A DNA stretch of 64,000 bases from Alkalitalea saponilacus (GTDB lineage Bacteria; Bacteroidota; Bacteroidia; Bacteroidales; Marinilabiliaceae): contig NZ_FUYV01000003.1 of the NCBI RefSeq assembly GCF_900168165.1, positions 62,001 to 126,000 of the forward strand, given 5' to 3'. The notes beneath the pieces are model-generated. The model ran no database searches, was not told the DNA's origin, and was given only the letters and a program-made list of their open reading frames with translations. A program made the position numbers and the translations under genes. This document shows positions 53,090 to 62,173 of the stretch, piece by piece. Every line of letters begins with the position of its first letter. Position 1 is the first letter of the stretch.

Positions 53090-53659
53090 ATGGGAAACAG
53101 CATTACAAAAAAGCTTGAGGGATTATCCATGGATGATCTTATTTCTGCACCATTGGTGGCAGCGTGCGAAGCTCAGTCTCAACTGGCTCAAACTGCGTAC
53201 AAATATATGACTGAGATAGGTTTTCAGGAGGGAGATTTTTCGAAGCCAAATTTACTAAGTTTCACTCTTCAACGTCCGGTAGAAACCAGTGAAGGACTTA
53301 AAACTTCAAACGTTGAAGTTCAGGCTCCTTTTTTGGGATTGGTTCCAATACCCTCGCTTCTGATTGATGATGTGAAAGTTGATTTTCAAATGGAAGTTAA
53401 TTCAGTTACCGCTTCATCAAATAAAAACGAGAAAGAAGCGTCAGCTGAAGCAAAAGGCAGTTTTAAGATGGGACTCTGGGGAAGAGCCAGCGTGAAAGTC
53501 AACGGAAAAGTAACCACTTCCAGAGAAAATACCCGCAGTACAAACCAAACTGCAAAATACCAAATAAGTGTATCGGCTAAACAACAACCACCCACTGAGG
53601 GGTTGAGCAGACTAATGGACATACTTGCCAGTTGCACAGCACCTATTTCTGAAAAGTAA
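53090..53659 (+). CDS. DUF2589 family protein (2)
   Basis: A 189-residue soluble protein: SMDDLISAPLVAACEAQSQL, then VQAPFLGLVPIPSLLIDDVK and VDFQMEVNSV, closely following the DUF2589 consensus. A Lys/Ser-rich loop (SSNKNEKEASAEAKG) is followed by strands and TEGLSRLMDILASC at the end. It is more canonical than its neighbour and is divergent from it, so the two probably form a hetero-oligomer. No function is known to me. Confidence 0.82.
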   Translation: MGNSITKKLEGLSMDDLISAPLVAACEAQSQLAQTAYKYMTEIGFQEGDFSKPNLLSFTLQRPVETSEGLKTSNVEVQAPFLGLVPIPSLLIDDVKVDFQMEVNSVTASSNKNEKEASAEAKGSFKMGLWGRASVKVNGKVTTSRENTRSTNQTAKYQISVSAKQQPPTEGLSRLMDILASCTAPISEK

Positions 53660-53688
53660 TTTAGCGATACTTTTTTTTTAATATTTCG

Positions 53689-53726
53689 AGCCTGATTTAT
53701 TTATTGCCAGATAAATAGATCAGGCT
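53689..53726 (+). terminator. Terminator after the DUF2589 pair
   Basis: AGCCTGATTTATTTAT pairs with ATAAATAGATCAGGCT (one G-T wobble) around a 6-base loop, followed by TTACTCTTTTTT. Confidence 0.75.
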
Positions 53727-53779
53727 TTACTCTTTTTTATGTAAATTTACTGAGTTAACGAGTGCTATTGTTTCAATTT

Positions 53780-53804
53780 AAAAGAATCCTATTTGGATTC
53801 TTTT
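53780..53804 (+). repeat. Perfect short hairpin upstream of lemA
   Basis: AAAAGAATCC and GGATTCTTTT form a 10-bp stem with a 5-base loop, in the gap before the LemA gene. It may be a second terminator or an upstream control site. Confidence 0.5.
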
Positions 53805-53921
53805 CATGATTCAATCTTAAACTCAATTCAAACTGGATTTATTTTATCTGATTTTTATCTCGATATTATCTAAATTAACTCATTGAATTAAATAAGTTTA
53901 TCATCATTTAATCTAATAAAC

Positions 53922-54476
53922 ATGATAGCATTAGCAATAATTGTAGTATTGGCTCTAATCGTTATATTGATTTATAATGGTTTAATTCGTAGGCGTAACG
54001 AAGTAGATAATGCCTATGGTGGCATGGATGTTCAGTTGAAGAAACGATATGATTTAATTCCAAATCTTGTTTCCACTGTGAAACAATACGTTTCGCATGA
54101 AAAAGAACTTTTGGAGAAAATTACGGAATTAAGAGCAAGAGCCGTCTCCGGTTCTTTAAACAATGATGAGAAGGTTGATTTGGACAATCAGATTTCCGGT
54201 ACGTTAAAAGGAATTATGGTGGCAGTTGAAAACTACCCTGATTTAAAAGCAAATGAGAATTTCCTTAATCTGCAAAGAACCTTGAATGAGGTTGAGTCTC
54301 AAATTTCAGCAGCACGTCGTGCATACAATGCTGCGGTAACTGATTATAATAACGGAATTCAAACTTTCCCCGGAAACATGATGGCCGGAATGATGAAGAT
54401 GGAGCGGAAAGAGGTATTTCTTATCCCTGAAGTTGAAAGGCAGAATGTAAACGTTAAAGATTTGTTTAATGGATAA
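53922..54476 (+). CDS. LemA family protein
   Basis: A 184-residue protein: an N-terminal membrane helix (IALAIIVVLALIVILIYNGL) and then the LemA coiled-coil helical bundle: RRRNEVDNAYGGMDVQLKKR, YDLIPNLVSTVKQYVSHEKE and FLNLQRTLNEVESQISAARR followed by AYNAAVTDYN and FPGNMMAGM. The family is widespread and of uncertain function, often near membrane-stress genes. It overlaps the DUF3137 gene by 8 bases, a pairing seen repeatedly in bacteria. Confidence 0.93.
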   Translation: MIALAIIVVLALIVILIYNGLIRRRNEVDNAYGGMDVQLKKRYDLIPNLVSTVKQYVSHEKELLEKITELRARAVSGSLNNDEKVDLDNQISGTLKGIMVAVENYPDLKANENFLNLQRTLNEVESQISAARRAYNAAVTDYNNGIQTFPGNMMAGMMKMERKEVFLIPEVERQNVNVKDLFNG

Positions 54477-55452
54477 TACCCAAACCTCCGGGGTTGTAAG
54501 CCTTGAATCTCTTTACAACGAAAAAATAGAACCCCATTTGGTTGAATTAAAAGGACAAAGAGGAAAATTTCAGCAGGAAATTTTCAGAATGGTTTTGTCC
54601 GTCTTAGCCTTGGTTGTTTTTATACTGCTATTTAATCAGTCTGGGAGTGGATTGTTTCTGGTTCCGGTTATTGGCGTTATAGCTTTAATAATTGTTTTTG
54701 GAATCAGGGCAAATCAAAAAATGAAGTTATACCGCACGGCCTTTAAGGAGAAGGTCGTAGCCCGAATTGTTAAAACAATTAACCCTGAGTGGTTGTATCA
54801 TGCCGATGGGATGATTTCGGAATCGGTTTACCGTACAAGTGATATTTTCCGACGAAGTTATGACAAGTACAGGGGAGATGATTTGGTAAGAGGGACTCTA
54901 GATAAAACTGATTTTGAATGCTCTGAACTTCACACACAATACCGGGAAGTTACAACTGATAGTAAAGGAAGAACCCGCACCCGCTGGGTAACCATCTTTA
55001 AAGGTCTGTTTTTTCATGCTGATTTCAATAAGGAATTCCATGGAAGAACCTATGTCTCGCCTGATTTTGCAGAACGTTTTCTGGGAAGAATCGGACGAAA
55101 ATTTCAGAAAATATCCGGACCGGCTCCTTTGGTGGTGCTTGAGAATGTAGAATTTGAAAAGGAGTTTGTGGTGCATGCGACAGATCAGATTGAAGCACGA
55201 TATATCTTAACTCCAACCATAATGGAGGCGATGTTAAACATCAGGAAAAACTACAACTGTAATGTGCATTTCTCGTTTATAGGATCGCGGGTATATTGTG
55301 CTCTGAGCATTAGAAAGAACCTTTTTGAACCAAAACTGTTTGGTTCAATAGTTGACTTACATGAAATTGAAAACATGTATCACCTTTTCCGTGTTAATGA
55401 AGTAATCATTCATGAACTCAACCTTAATACCCGGATCTGGACTAAAGATTAG
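54469..55452 (+). CDS. DUF3137 family membrane protein
   Basis: A 327-residue protein: a helical N-terminus (GVVSLESLYNEKIEPHLVEL), two membrane segments near 45-85 (VLALVVFILLF, LVPVIGVIALIIVFGIR), then a soluble domain with FECSELHTQYRE and FFHADFNKEFHGRTYV that is typical of DUF3137. It overlaps lemA, and the two are expected to work together at the inner membrane. The biochemical role is unknown. Confidence 0.85.
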   Translation: MDNTQTSGVVSLESLYNEKIEPHLVELKGQRGKFQQEIFRMVLSVLALVVFILLFNQSGSGLFLVPVIGVIALIIVFGIRANQKMKLYRTAFKEKVVARIVKTINPEWLYHADGMISESVYRTSDIFRRSYDKYRGDDLVRGTLDKTDFECSELHTQYREVTTDSKGRTRTRWVTIFKGLFFHADFNKEFHGRTYVSPDFAERFLGRIGRKFQKISGPAPLVVLENVEFEKEFVVHATDQIEARYILTPTIMEAMLNIRKNYNCNVHFSFIGSRVYCALSIRKNLFEPKLFGSIVDLHEIENMYHLFRVNEVIIHELNLNTRIWTKD

Positions 55453-55487
55453 GATTCTTTTTATAAATAAGTTGATGTAATCCGTTT

Positions 55488-56843
55488 ATGATTTTTAAGC
55501 AATACATTTCCCGCATTTTGGCTCCGATTTTACTGGTTGTAATTATTACTACCTCTGTTTTGGCCGAAGATGACCTTGTGCAAAACAATAAGCAGGGCTG
55601 GGGATTTGGAGTGTTACCGGCCATTTCTTTCGATGCCGATTTGGGATTCCAATACGGCGGATTGGTTAATTTCTTCCATTATGGAGATGGAAGCAGATTT
55701 CCTGATTATGACCATTCTCTCTATTTTGAGATTTCCCGGTACACCGGAGGAAGTGGAGTGTTCCGCTTTTATTATGATTCAGACCGGCTTTTCGAAGGCT
55801 TGCGCGTTACCACCGATTTAACCTATATGCCTGAGCAAGCTTATGATTTCTACGGTTTTAACGGATATGAATCGGTTCTGAATAAAGATTGGGAGGACGA
55901 TGGTTCTGCAAATTACAGATCACGTATGTTCTATAAGATGCAACACAATCTGTTTCGCTTTAAAACCGATGTTCAGGGCGGAATTGGAGATGGTTATTTC
56001 AGATGGATAGCAGGTGTTAACCTGTTGAATTTCGATATTGGTTCGGTGGATATTGACCGTTTGAATCGCAGACGAAGCGATGATGACCAGCTGCCTTCTT
56101 TGGAGGACCAGCCCGGACTATACGAGAGGTATCTGGATTGGGGAATCATTCCTGACAAGCATGCAACTGGTGGTTTTGTACCGGAAATAAAAGCCGGGAT
56201 GGTTTACGATTCACGGGATAATCGACCCAACCCCATGAGAGGCATTTGGACTGAGGCGGTTGTGATGGGCGCACCGGAATTTTTGGGAGCAACATCAGGA
56301 TTTTCAAAATTGGCAGTTACACACCGTCAGTATTTCACCATCATTCCCGAAGACTTGTCTTTCGCTTATCGTCTGGGGTGGCAGCAAACTCTTTCGGGCG
56401 ATGTTCCATGGTATTATCAATCCCAAATTATTACATCGGTCATGGCCGGAGCTACATCTACAGGTTTAGGTGGTGTTCGAAGTTTGCGGGGCGTTCGTCG
56501 TAACCGAGTGGTGGGAGATGGAATGGTGTTTGGAAATTTTGAATTGAGGTGGAAACCACTCTATTTTAGTCTCTTTAATCAACAATTCTATTTGGGAGTG
56601 AACAGTTTTCTGGATGCCGGCAGAACCACATCAAAAATTGATGTGGAATCGCGACTTTCCGATTTTAGCGAGCCCATTGATGATTATTTTGATTTTGGCG
56701 CAGAATCACTGCATGTGAGTTATGGAATGGGAATACGCATTGCCATGAACCGCAATTTTATCATTGCGGTGGATTACGGACGTGCTGTTAATGAGCAGGA
56801 TGGTGACTCCGGATTCTATGTTGGGTTGAATTATCTTTTTTAA
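55488..56843 (+). CDS. BamA/TamA-like (Omp85) outer-membrane barrel protein
   Basis: A 451-residue exported protein: signal to about residue 27 (VVIITTSVLAED), then repeated outer-membrane strands. The Omp85-type barrel features GLGGVRSLRGVRRNRVVGDG near 330 (the conserved R-G-(x) loop) and the C-terminal strand SGFYVGLNYLF with a terminal Phe are present. There are no POTRA repeats, so it is a stand-alone barrel, possibly a porter or a lipid/protein insertion factor. It begins 35 bases after DUF3137 and overlaps the convergent crtB by 4 bases at the stop. Confidence 0.83.
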   Translation: MIFKQYISRILAPILLVVIITTSVLAEDDLVQNNKQGWGFGVLPAISFDADLGFQYGGLVNFFHYGDGSRFPDYDHSLYFEISRYTGGSGVFRFYYDSDRLFEGLRVTTDLTYMPEQAYDFYGFNGYESVLNKDWEDDGSANYRSRMFYKMQHNLFRFKTDVQGGIGDGYFRWIAGVNLLNFDIGSVDIDRLNRRRSDDDQLPSLEDQPGLYERYLDWGIIPDKHATGGFVPEIKAGMVYDSRDNRPNPMRGIWTEAVVMGAPEFLGATSGFSKLAVTHRQYFTIIPEDLSFAYRLGWQQTLSGDVPWYYQSQIITSVMAGATSTGLGGVRSLRGVRRNRVVGDGMVFGNFELRWKPLYFSLFNQQFYLGVNSFLDAGRTTSKIDVESRLSDFSEPIDDYFDFGAESLHVSYGMGIRIAMNRNFIIAVDYGRAVNEQDGDSGFYVGLNYLF

Positions 56844-57673
56844 AACAACCCCATGGCATTTCTTAATGATGCCTTAAACATCAAAACTCCTTTTTGTGGA
56901 TTTGAAACCCGGTACCGCTGTTTTAAAATAGCTTCGGGCTTAGCAAACTTAATTTTGTGAAACAGATTCAGATAATATCTGTATGCAAGATAAACTCCCA
57001 GCCTGACTTGAGGTTTTAACCTGACGATGCCTTTAAAGGCCTCGTCGAAATCAGATTGAATCTCTTTTTCAATTTTTTGTTTCGCTTCAGGTGTAAAGTT
57101 GTTGAAATCAATGTCTTTAAAATAGATGCGTCCCTTATTTTGATAGTCATCCTGCGCATCGCGCAGGAAGTTTACTTTCTGAAAAGCCTCGCCAAGTTTT
57201 CGAGCCGGATAACGCAACGCATTGTATTCTTCGTCATCATTAACATAAAAAACCCGTAGGCACATCAATCCAACGACTTCGGCCGAGCCGTAAATGTATT
57301 TTTCCAAATCATTGCGGGTGTAGGTTTTGTAGTTAAGATCCATTTCCATGCTGTCGAGAAACGCTGTGATGAGGCCATAATCAATTTTGCACTCATTTAC
57401 CGTGTGCTGGAAACTGTCCAGAATGGGGTTCAAGCTTATGCCACGCTCTATGGCTTTCCAGGTGTCATCACGGAATTCGTTTAAAAGTGTCTGCCGGTCG
57501 TGTTCCAGAAATGTATCAACAATTTCGTCGGCATATCTCACAAATCCGTAAATGCTGTAAATGTGATTGCGGTACTCTTTGTCCAACATGCGTACACCCA
57601 GCGAAAAGGATGTACTGTACAACCGCGTGGTGCTGATGCTGCACTTCAGATTATTTTTACGATAGATGTTCAT
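56840..57673 (-). CDS. crtB: Phytoene synthase
   Basis: A 277-residue trans-isoprenyl diphosphate synthase of the squalene/phytoene type: SFSLGVRMLDKEYRNHIYSI, the first Asp-rich motif VRYADEIVD near 46-54, YIYGSAEVVGLMCLRVFYVN, and the second Asp-rich motif NFLRDAQDDYQNKGRIYF near 170. It condenses two geranylgeranyl diphosphates to phytoene. It begins 11 bases after crtI and ends overlapping the convergent Omp85-like gene by 4 bases. Confidence 0.93.
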   Translation of the reverse strand: MNIYRKNNLKCSISTTRLYSTSFSLGVRMLDKEYRNHIYSIYGFVRYADEIVDTFLEHDRQTLLNEFRDDTWKAIERGISLNPILDSFQHTVNECKIDYGLITAFLDSMEMDLNYKTYTRNDLEKYIYGSAEVVGLMCLRVFYVNDDEEYNALRYPARKLGEAFQKVNFLRDAQDDYQNKGRIYFKDIDFNNFTPEAKQKIEKEIQSDFDEAFKGIVRLKPQVRLGVYLAYRYYLNLFHKIKFAKPEAILKQRYRVSNPQKGVLMFKASLRNAMGLF

Positions 57674-57684
57674 AACGTTCTTCT

Positions 57685-59172
57685 TTAATGCTTTTGATTT
57701 AAGTCTTCTAATACCCGGGTGGTGGTCAGTTTACTGCTGATGACCGTCATGGGCAATCCGGTGCCGGGAATGGTGGACGCTCCAACGTAATAGAGGTTTT
57801 TCAACTCTTCATCCTTGTTGGATGGCCTGAACCAGCCAATTTGATTCATGTCATGCGCCAGGCCAAGTCCGCTTCCTTTGTAAAGATTAAACATGCTTTC
57901 CCAATGCTCGGGAGAGAGTATGGTTTTACTCACAATCATCTCATTCAGGTTGTATCCGCTTCTTCGTGACAAATCCTCGATGATGTTTTGTGCTATCTCT
58001 TCGCGGTCGTTCCAGTCGGGCTTAAAGCGTAAATCGGGCGACGGGCAAAGAATAAACAGACTCTCGTGACCTTCGGGTGCATATTCAGGATTGTTTTTTG
58101 ATGGCACATTTACATAGTAATACGGCTTTTGAAACGATACCCGGTTTTTGAATACCCCTTTGGCGTATTCATCAAAATTGTTACCTAAAAAATAGTTATG
58201 ATGTTGGAGATTGTCAAGTTTTCCTTTGATACCAAGATATATGGTGAGTGGCGCCATGGTCCACTTCTTTTTATTAAGTTTTGATTCACTGTATTTTGGC
58301 CGTTTTAGAATTTGGCCACGAAACGATGCGGCATCGGCGTTTATCACAAATATATCGGCATCCCAATGTTTTCCGGAACTGTCGGTAATTGATTTCAGGG
58401 TGCTGTTTTCATAAACAGCACCCGTTATTTCTGTATTGTAATGGAATTTTACCCCTTTTTCTTTCAAAATTTTCTCCAGACTCTCCACTATTTTATACAT
58501 CCCGCCTTTCACGTTGTGATAACCATCGTGCTTCATCTCAACATAATTAAGCAAGGAAAAAACGGCAGGTGTATCAAAGGGAGTTGCACCCAAAAAGAAC
58601 CCAACCAGAGAAAATACCATGCGCGCTTCTTTGCTTTCAAAGCTGTCGCACAACTCTTTCCACATTGTTTTAAACAACAAAGGAGTGTGTTTCAGGGGAA
58701 CTTTTGTTATTTGCAAAAGATAATCAGGCAACGAGTTGAAGTTGCGATGAACGATGCGGTTAACCGTATCGTTATAAAGACTTTCGGTTTTTAGAAGGTG
58801 AGCCTCCATCTTTGCTTTAAAGTCCGGCTCGAAAAGTTCAAATTGCGCAGAAAGCTTGTCCAAATCCTTATAAATTGTAAAGGTTTGGTCTATTCCGTCA
58901 ATGTTCACAGTAAACAGAGGTTCCAGCTCAATGAATTCAAATGGATAATCAATACCGCAACTTTGCACCAGTTCATCAAATTCGTAACTCATGCTGAAAA
59001 ATGTCGGGCCTAAGTCAAATTTGAAACCATCTTTCTCCAGCATGTTGAGGCGACCTCCGGCTTGATGGTGTTTCTCCAAAATGGTGACATCAAAACCTTT
59101 TGAAGCCAGCCGCAGAGCGGTGGCTAAACCACCAAGTCCGGCACCTGCTATGATTATCTTTTTTTGGGACAT
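57685..59172 (-). CDS. crtI: Phytoene desaturase
   Basis: A 495-residue FAD enzyme: IIIAGAGLGGLATALRLASK near 5-24 (Rossmann), ILEKHHQAGGRLNML, DLGPTFFSMSYEFDEL, and the C-terminal VGASTIPGTGLPMTVISSKL typical of CrtI. It desaturates phytoene to lycopene or neurosporene. It forms an operon with crtB, 11 bases apart, and is divergent from the second desaturase across a 136-base promoter spacer. Confidence 0.93.
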   Translation of the reverse strand: MSQKKIIIAGAGLGGLATALRLASKGFDVTILEKHHQAGGRLNMLEKDGFKFDLGPTFFSMSYEFDELVQSCGIDYPFEFIELEPLFTVNIDGIDQTFTIYKDLDKLSAQFELFEPDFKAKMEAHLLKTESLYNDTVNRIVHRNFNSLPDYLLQITKVPLKHTPLLFKTMWKELCDSFESKEARMVFSLVGFFLGATPFDTPAVFSLLNYVEMKHDGYHNVKGGMYKIVESLEKILKEKGVKFHYNTEITGAVYENSTLKSITDSSGKHWDADIFVINADAASFRGQILKRPKYSESKLNKKKWTMAPLTIYLGIKGKLDNLQHHNYFLGNNFDEYAKGVFKNRVSFQKPYYYVNVPSKNNPEYAPEGHESLFILCPSPDLRFKPDWNDREEIAQNIIEDLSRRSGYNLNEMIVSKTILSPEHWESMFNLYKGSGLGLAHDMNQIGWFRPSNKDEELKNLYYVGASTIPGTGLPMTVISSKLTTTRVLEDLNQKH

Positions 59173-59308
59173 TTGTTTAGCTTTATTTCTGCAAATTAGA
59201 TAATGTTTTTGATGATTGCACTATATTTACTGTTATTAAACCATTTTTCGGTTTGTTTTGTTTAATGAAGTAAGAAAAATTATTAAACAGAAGTAAAAAA
59301 TACTTGAT

Positions 59309-60772
59309 TTGAGTAAAAAAACAGCCATAATAATTGGTGCCGGAATTGGTGGAATTGCTTCAGCCTTAAGGCTTGCAGCAAAGGGGTATGATGTTTCTGT
59401 TCTGGAGAAAAATTCTGAGGCTGGCGGAAAAATGGCTCAATTTTCCCAAGAGGGATACCGTTTCGACATGGGCCCCTCGCTTTTTACCTTACCACATTTG
59501 GTGGAGGAGCTTTTTGCTCTTTTTGGAAAGCGAATGGAGGACTATTTGGGGGTGGTTGAATTACCAATGACCTGCAACTATTTTTTTCCTGATGGGAAAA
59601 AGATAAAAGCATGGAGCGACCGTGAGAAATTTCTTGATGAGGTTCAAAATTCAGGCGTTACCCGACAGGTTGTTGAGGAGTACCTTGAAAAGCAATCTTT
59701 TCTTTATACGCACACGGCTGATTTTTTCCTGTTCAATTCCATTCATAAACCTTCTACCTTTGTTGGCGATGCCGGAAAAAAAAGCTTAAAAGCATTGCAT
59801 AAACTGGATGTTTTTACATCCATGCATCAGCGAAATCAAAAAACCTTTGGTGAGAGCCACCTGGTTAGGTTGTTCGACAGGTACGCCACTTACAATGGGA
59901 GCGACCCGTACCGGGCTCCGGCAACTTTGAACATGATTGCGCATCTGGAGCATAATACAGGAGCCTGGTTTCCGAAAAATGGCATGTATGGCATTTTAAA
60001 TGCCTTAAAGAAACTTGCTGAAGAAGAGAGTGTCCGATTCCTTTTTAATACAGAAGTTACCGGTTTGGTAACTTCCGGAAGAGAAGTTACCGGAGTTAGA
60101 ACAGGTGATTGTATTTATCCTGCATCGGTTGTTGTAAACAATACGGATATCACCTTATTCTATAGGGACATTATGCCAAACAGGCAAAAGTTGCGAAAAT
60201 TGATGAAAAGGGAGAGGTCATCATCGGCTCTCATATTTTATTGGGGCATGAAAATGAAATCTGAACTGGATGTACATAACATCCTTTTCAGTAACGATTA
60301 CGAGGCAGAGTTCAGAGGCTTATTTAAAACCAAATTGTTTGCCGACGATTTAACTGTTTACATATTTATCAGTAAAAAAGTAGTATCGAATGATGCACCT
60401 GATGGATGCGAAAATTGGTTCGTGATGGTCAATGCACCTGAAAATGTTGGCCAGGATTGGGAAGAAGAGACAACCCGCGCCAGAGAGTTGATTATTTCAA
60501 AAATTAACAGCATGTTGAATCTGGATGTTGAGAAAAAAATTGAATTTGAGCAGATAATTACTCCTGAAGATATTGAAGAGCGAACAGGGTCTGTGCATGG
60601 TTCACTGTATGGTCACAGCAGTAATTCACCTATGGCTGCTTTTTTAAGACATCCTAATTTCAGCAGGAAGTATAAAAATCTCTATTTTACCGGCGGAAGT
60701 GTTCATCCCGGAGGAGGAATTCCATTGTGTCTTGCATCGGCTAAGATTGTGGATGGGATGATTGATGATTAG
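59309..60772 (+). CDS. crtD: Second CrtI-family carotenoid desaturase, CrtD-like
   Basis: A 487-residue FAD enzyme starting at TTG (59309; no ATG is in frame upstream). Rossmann KTAIIIGAGIGGIASALRLA at 4-23, then VLEKNSEAGGKMAQF and DMGPSLFTLPHLVEELFAL; C-terminal FTGGSVHPGGGIPLCLASAK. It is paralogous to crtI. In carotenoid clusters a second CrtI with a CruF-type partner usually performs 3,4-desaturation of a hydroxylated acyclic end, as CrtD does. The CrtD assignment follows from context; another desaturase or isomerase role is possible. Confidence 0.8.
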   Translation: MSKKTAIIIGAGIGGIASALRLAAKGYDVSVLEKNSEAGGKMAQFSQEGYRFDMGPSLFTLPHLVEELFALFGKRMEDYLGVVELPMTCNYFFPDGKKIKAWSDREKFLDEVQNSGVTRQVVEEYLEKQSFLYTHTADFFLFNSIHKPSTFVGDAGKKSLKALHKLDVFTSMHQRNQKTFGESHLVRLFDRYATYNGSDPYRAPATLNMIAHLEHNTGAWFPKNGMYGILNALKKLAEEESVRFLFNTEVTGLVTSGREVTGVRTGDCIYPASVVVNNTDITLFYRDIMPNRQKLRKLMKRERSSSALIFYWGMKMKSELDVHNILFSNDYEAEFRGLFKTKLFADDLTVYIFISKKVVSNDAPDGCENWFVMVNAPENVGQDWEEETTRARELIISKINSMLNLDVEKKIEFEQIITPEDIEERTGSVHGSLYGHSSNSPMAAFLRHPNFSRKYKNLYFTGGSVHPGGGIPLCLASAKIVDGMIDD

Positions 60773-60815
60773 TTTAAACGCAAAGGTGCGAAGCAACCTA
60801 TATGTAATGGATGTC

Positions 60816-61057
60816 TCCGCCTTTGAAAAATGCCGTTAATAATAACAATTTGGTAGGCGTGAAAATATGCGTTGTTTGAGCGTAGCGAGTTCGCAGATTT
60901 TAGCCTGCCAAATTGTTATTTAGGCAATTTTTCAGCAGCGGCGGCATTTTTTGCTTACTTTTTTTGCTGTTGTGGAGCGAAGCGGATCACGCAATACCTT
61001 TAAAAGATTAACACAACATGAGTAGAAAAAGTAAGAGCCCGTGCGGCTTGAGCACTT
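60816..61057 (-). repeat. Intergenic hairpin repeat, copy B (reverse orientation)
   Basis: Same element as 5303-5495, read on the minus strand: CGGGCTCTTAC and CAAGCCGCAC at 61033-61057, a 50-base stretch absent from copy A, the conserved block 60935-60968 (GCAGCGGCGGCATTTTTTGC), and a hairpin whose 40-base arms (60826-60870 and 60893-60934; for example AATAACAATTTGG against CCAAATTGTTATT) enclose the identical 22-base core at 60871-60892. It ends in TCCGCC. It occupies most of the gap between the second desaturase and the cruF-like gene. Confidence 0.75.
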
Positions 61058-61116
61058 ATTTTAGAGTAAAAATTTTTCTTTGATTGCTAATGTTTTTTAT
61101 ATAAAAATAAGATATC

Positions 61117-61770
61117 ATGAGTTTTATTGTCAATTATTGCAAAAACCTTACCGAGAAAGAGGTTAAGAAGTTTTTAATTATTTACTATACCGTGGGGGTG
61201 GCAGGTTTTCTGGTACCTTATACCCGGCCAATTTTTGAGGCATTGATTCCTCTGTCGGTGATGTTGAATATCTTTCTGATTCTATTGTTTCACAAAACTT
61301 ACAATAAAACAGAGATTGCAGTATTTTCTTTTATATTTCTTTTTACCATTGCAGTGGAAGCCATTGGAACGAAAACCGGGATGCTGTTTGGAAGTTATTT
61401 TTACGGACCAAACCTTGGGTGGAAAGTCTTTGATACCCCCATACTCATAGGAGCTAACTGGTTGGTTCTGGCTTATGGAGCAACTGCTATTGTGCGTCAG
61501 TATCCGGCATTACGAAAGTGGGTGCCATTCTCCGCAGCAGCGCTCATGGTTTTGTTTGATTTCATTATGGAACCCGTAGCTATGAAAACCGGAATGTGGG
61601 ATTGGGCAGGTGGTGTGGTGCCAATGCAAAATTACTTTATGTGGTTTGTGGTGTCGGTTATTGTGGTAGGACTCTTTGAATTATTCAATGTAAAAACCGT
61701 TAAGCCGGTAGCCATACGTCTGTTTCTGGTACAGATGGTGTTCTTTTTGGTGTTGAATGTTTTTTTATAG
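61117..61770 (+). CDS. cruF: CruF-like carotenoid biosynthesis protein (DUF422)
   Basis: A 217-residue integral membrane protein with about seven segments (VGVAGFLVPYTRPIFEALIP, VMLNIFLILLF, IAVFSFIFLFTIAVEAIG, ILIGANWLVLAYGATAIV, FSAAALMVLFDFIMEPVA). The blocks EAIGTKTGMLFGSYFYG and DFIMEPVAMKTGMWDWAGG are hallmarks of the CruF/DUF422 family, which hydrates the psi end of acyclic or monocyclic carotenoids. It lies in the carotenoid cluster after the second desaturase. Its stop is followed immediately by the cassette-like segment. Confidence 0.87.
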   Translation: MSFIVNYCKNLTEKEVKKFLIIYYTVGVAGFLVPYTRPIFEALIPLSVMLNIFLILLFHKTYNKTEIAVFSFIFLFTIAVEAIGTKTGMLFGSYFYGPNLGWKVFDTPILIGANWLVLAYGATAIVRQYPALRKWVPFSAAALMVLFDFIMEPVAMKTGMWDWAGGVVPMQNYFMWFVVSVIVVGLFELFNVKTVKPVAIRLFLVQMVFFLVLNVFL

Positions 61771-61815
61771 ATGATTGTTAGCGGTCAGGCTAAAAGACGA
61801 CACAATGCAAATGAT

Positions 61816-62169
61816 ATGGCACCAAAAGATATATTACAAAGATGGATTGACGCATTTAACAAGGCGGACTTAGAAACAATTTCAGGTTTGTATGCTGATA
61901 ATGCAGTCAACCATCAAGTTGCAAACGACCCTGTTGTTGGCAAATTTGCAATCAAGGAAATGTTTAAAGGAGAATTTGAAACAGCCGAAATGACCTGTAT
62001 CCCTGAAAACATTTTTGAAGACGGGGAATGGGCAATTTTAGAATGGAGAGACCCAAACGGACTACGTGGGTGTGGATTTTTCCAGATTAAAAACAATAAG
62101 ATTATATTTCAACGCGGTTATTGGGATAAACTGTCGTTTTTAAAATTACATAAATTGCCGATTGAATAA
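61816..62169 (+). CDS. NTF2-like/SnoaL-type small protein
   Basis: About 117 residues from MAPKDILQRWIDAFNKADLE. The frame is open back to the ATG at 61771, but that extension covers the cassette-leader sequence and is poorly conserved in character. The cone-shaped NTF2/SnoaL fold is suggested by NKADLETISGLYADNAVNHQ, the strand pair WAILEWRDPNG and GCGFFQIKNNKIIFQRGYWD. Members bind or isomerise small molecules; no substrate can be named. It is followed after 4 bases by the P-loop gene and is part of the cassette-like segment. Confidence 0.7.
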   Translation: MAPKDILQRWIDAFNKADLETISGLYADNAVNHQVANDPVVGKFAIKEMFKGEFETAEMTCIPENIFEDGEWAILEWRDPNGLRGCGFFQIKNNKIIFQRGYWDKLSFLKLHKLPIE

Positions 62170-62173
62170 AGGT

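Noticed and set aside
61771-61815. N-terminal extension of the NTF2-like protein from the ATG next to the cruF stop
   Set aside because: It covers the cassette start GTTAGCGG and adds 15 residues without fold value; the ATG at 61816 fits the family start.
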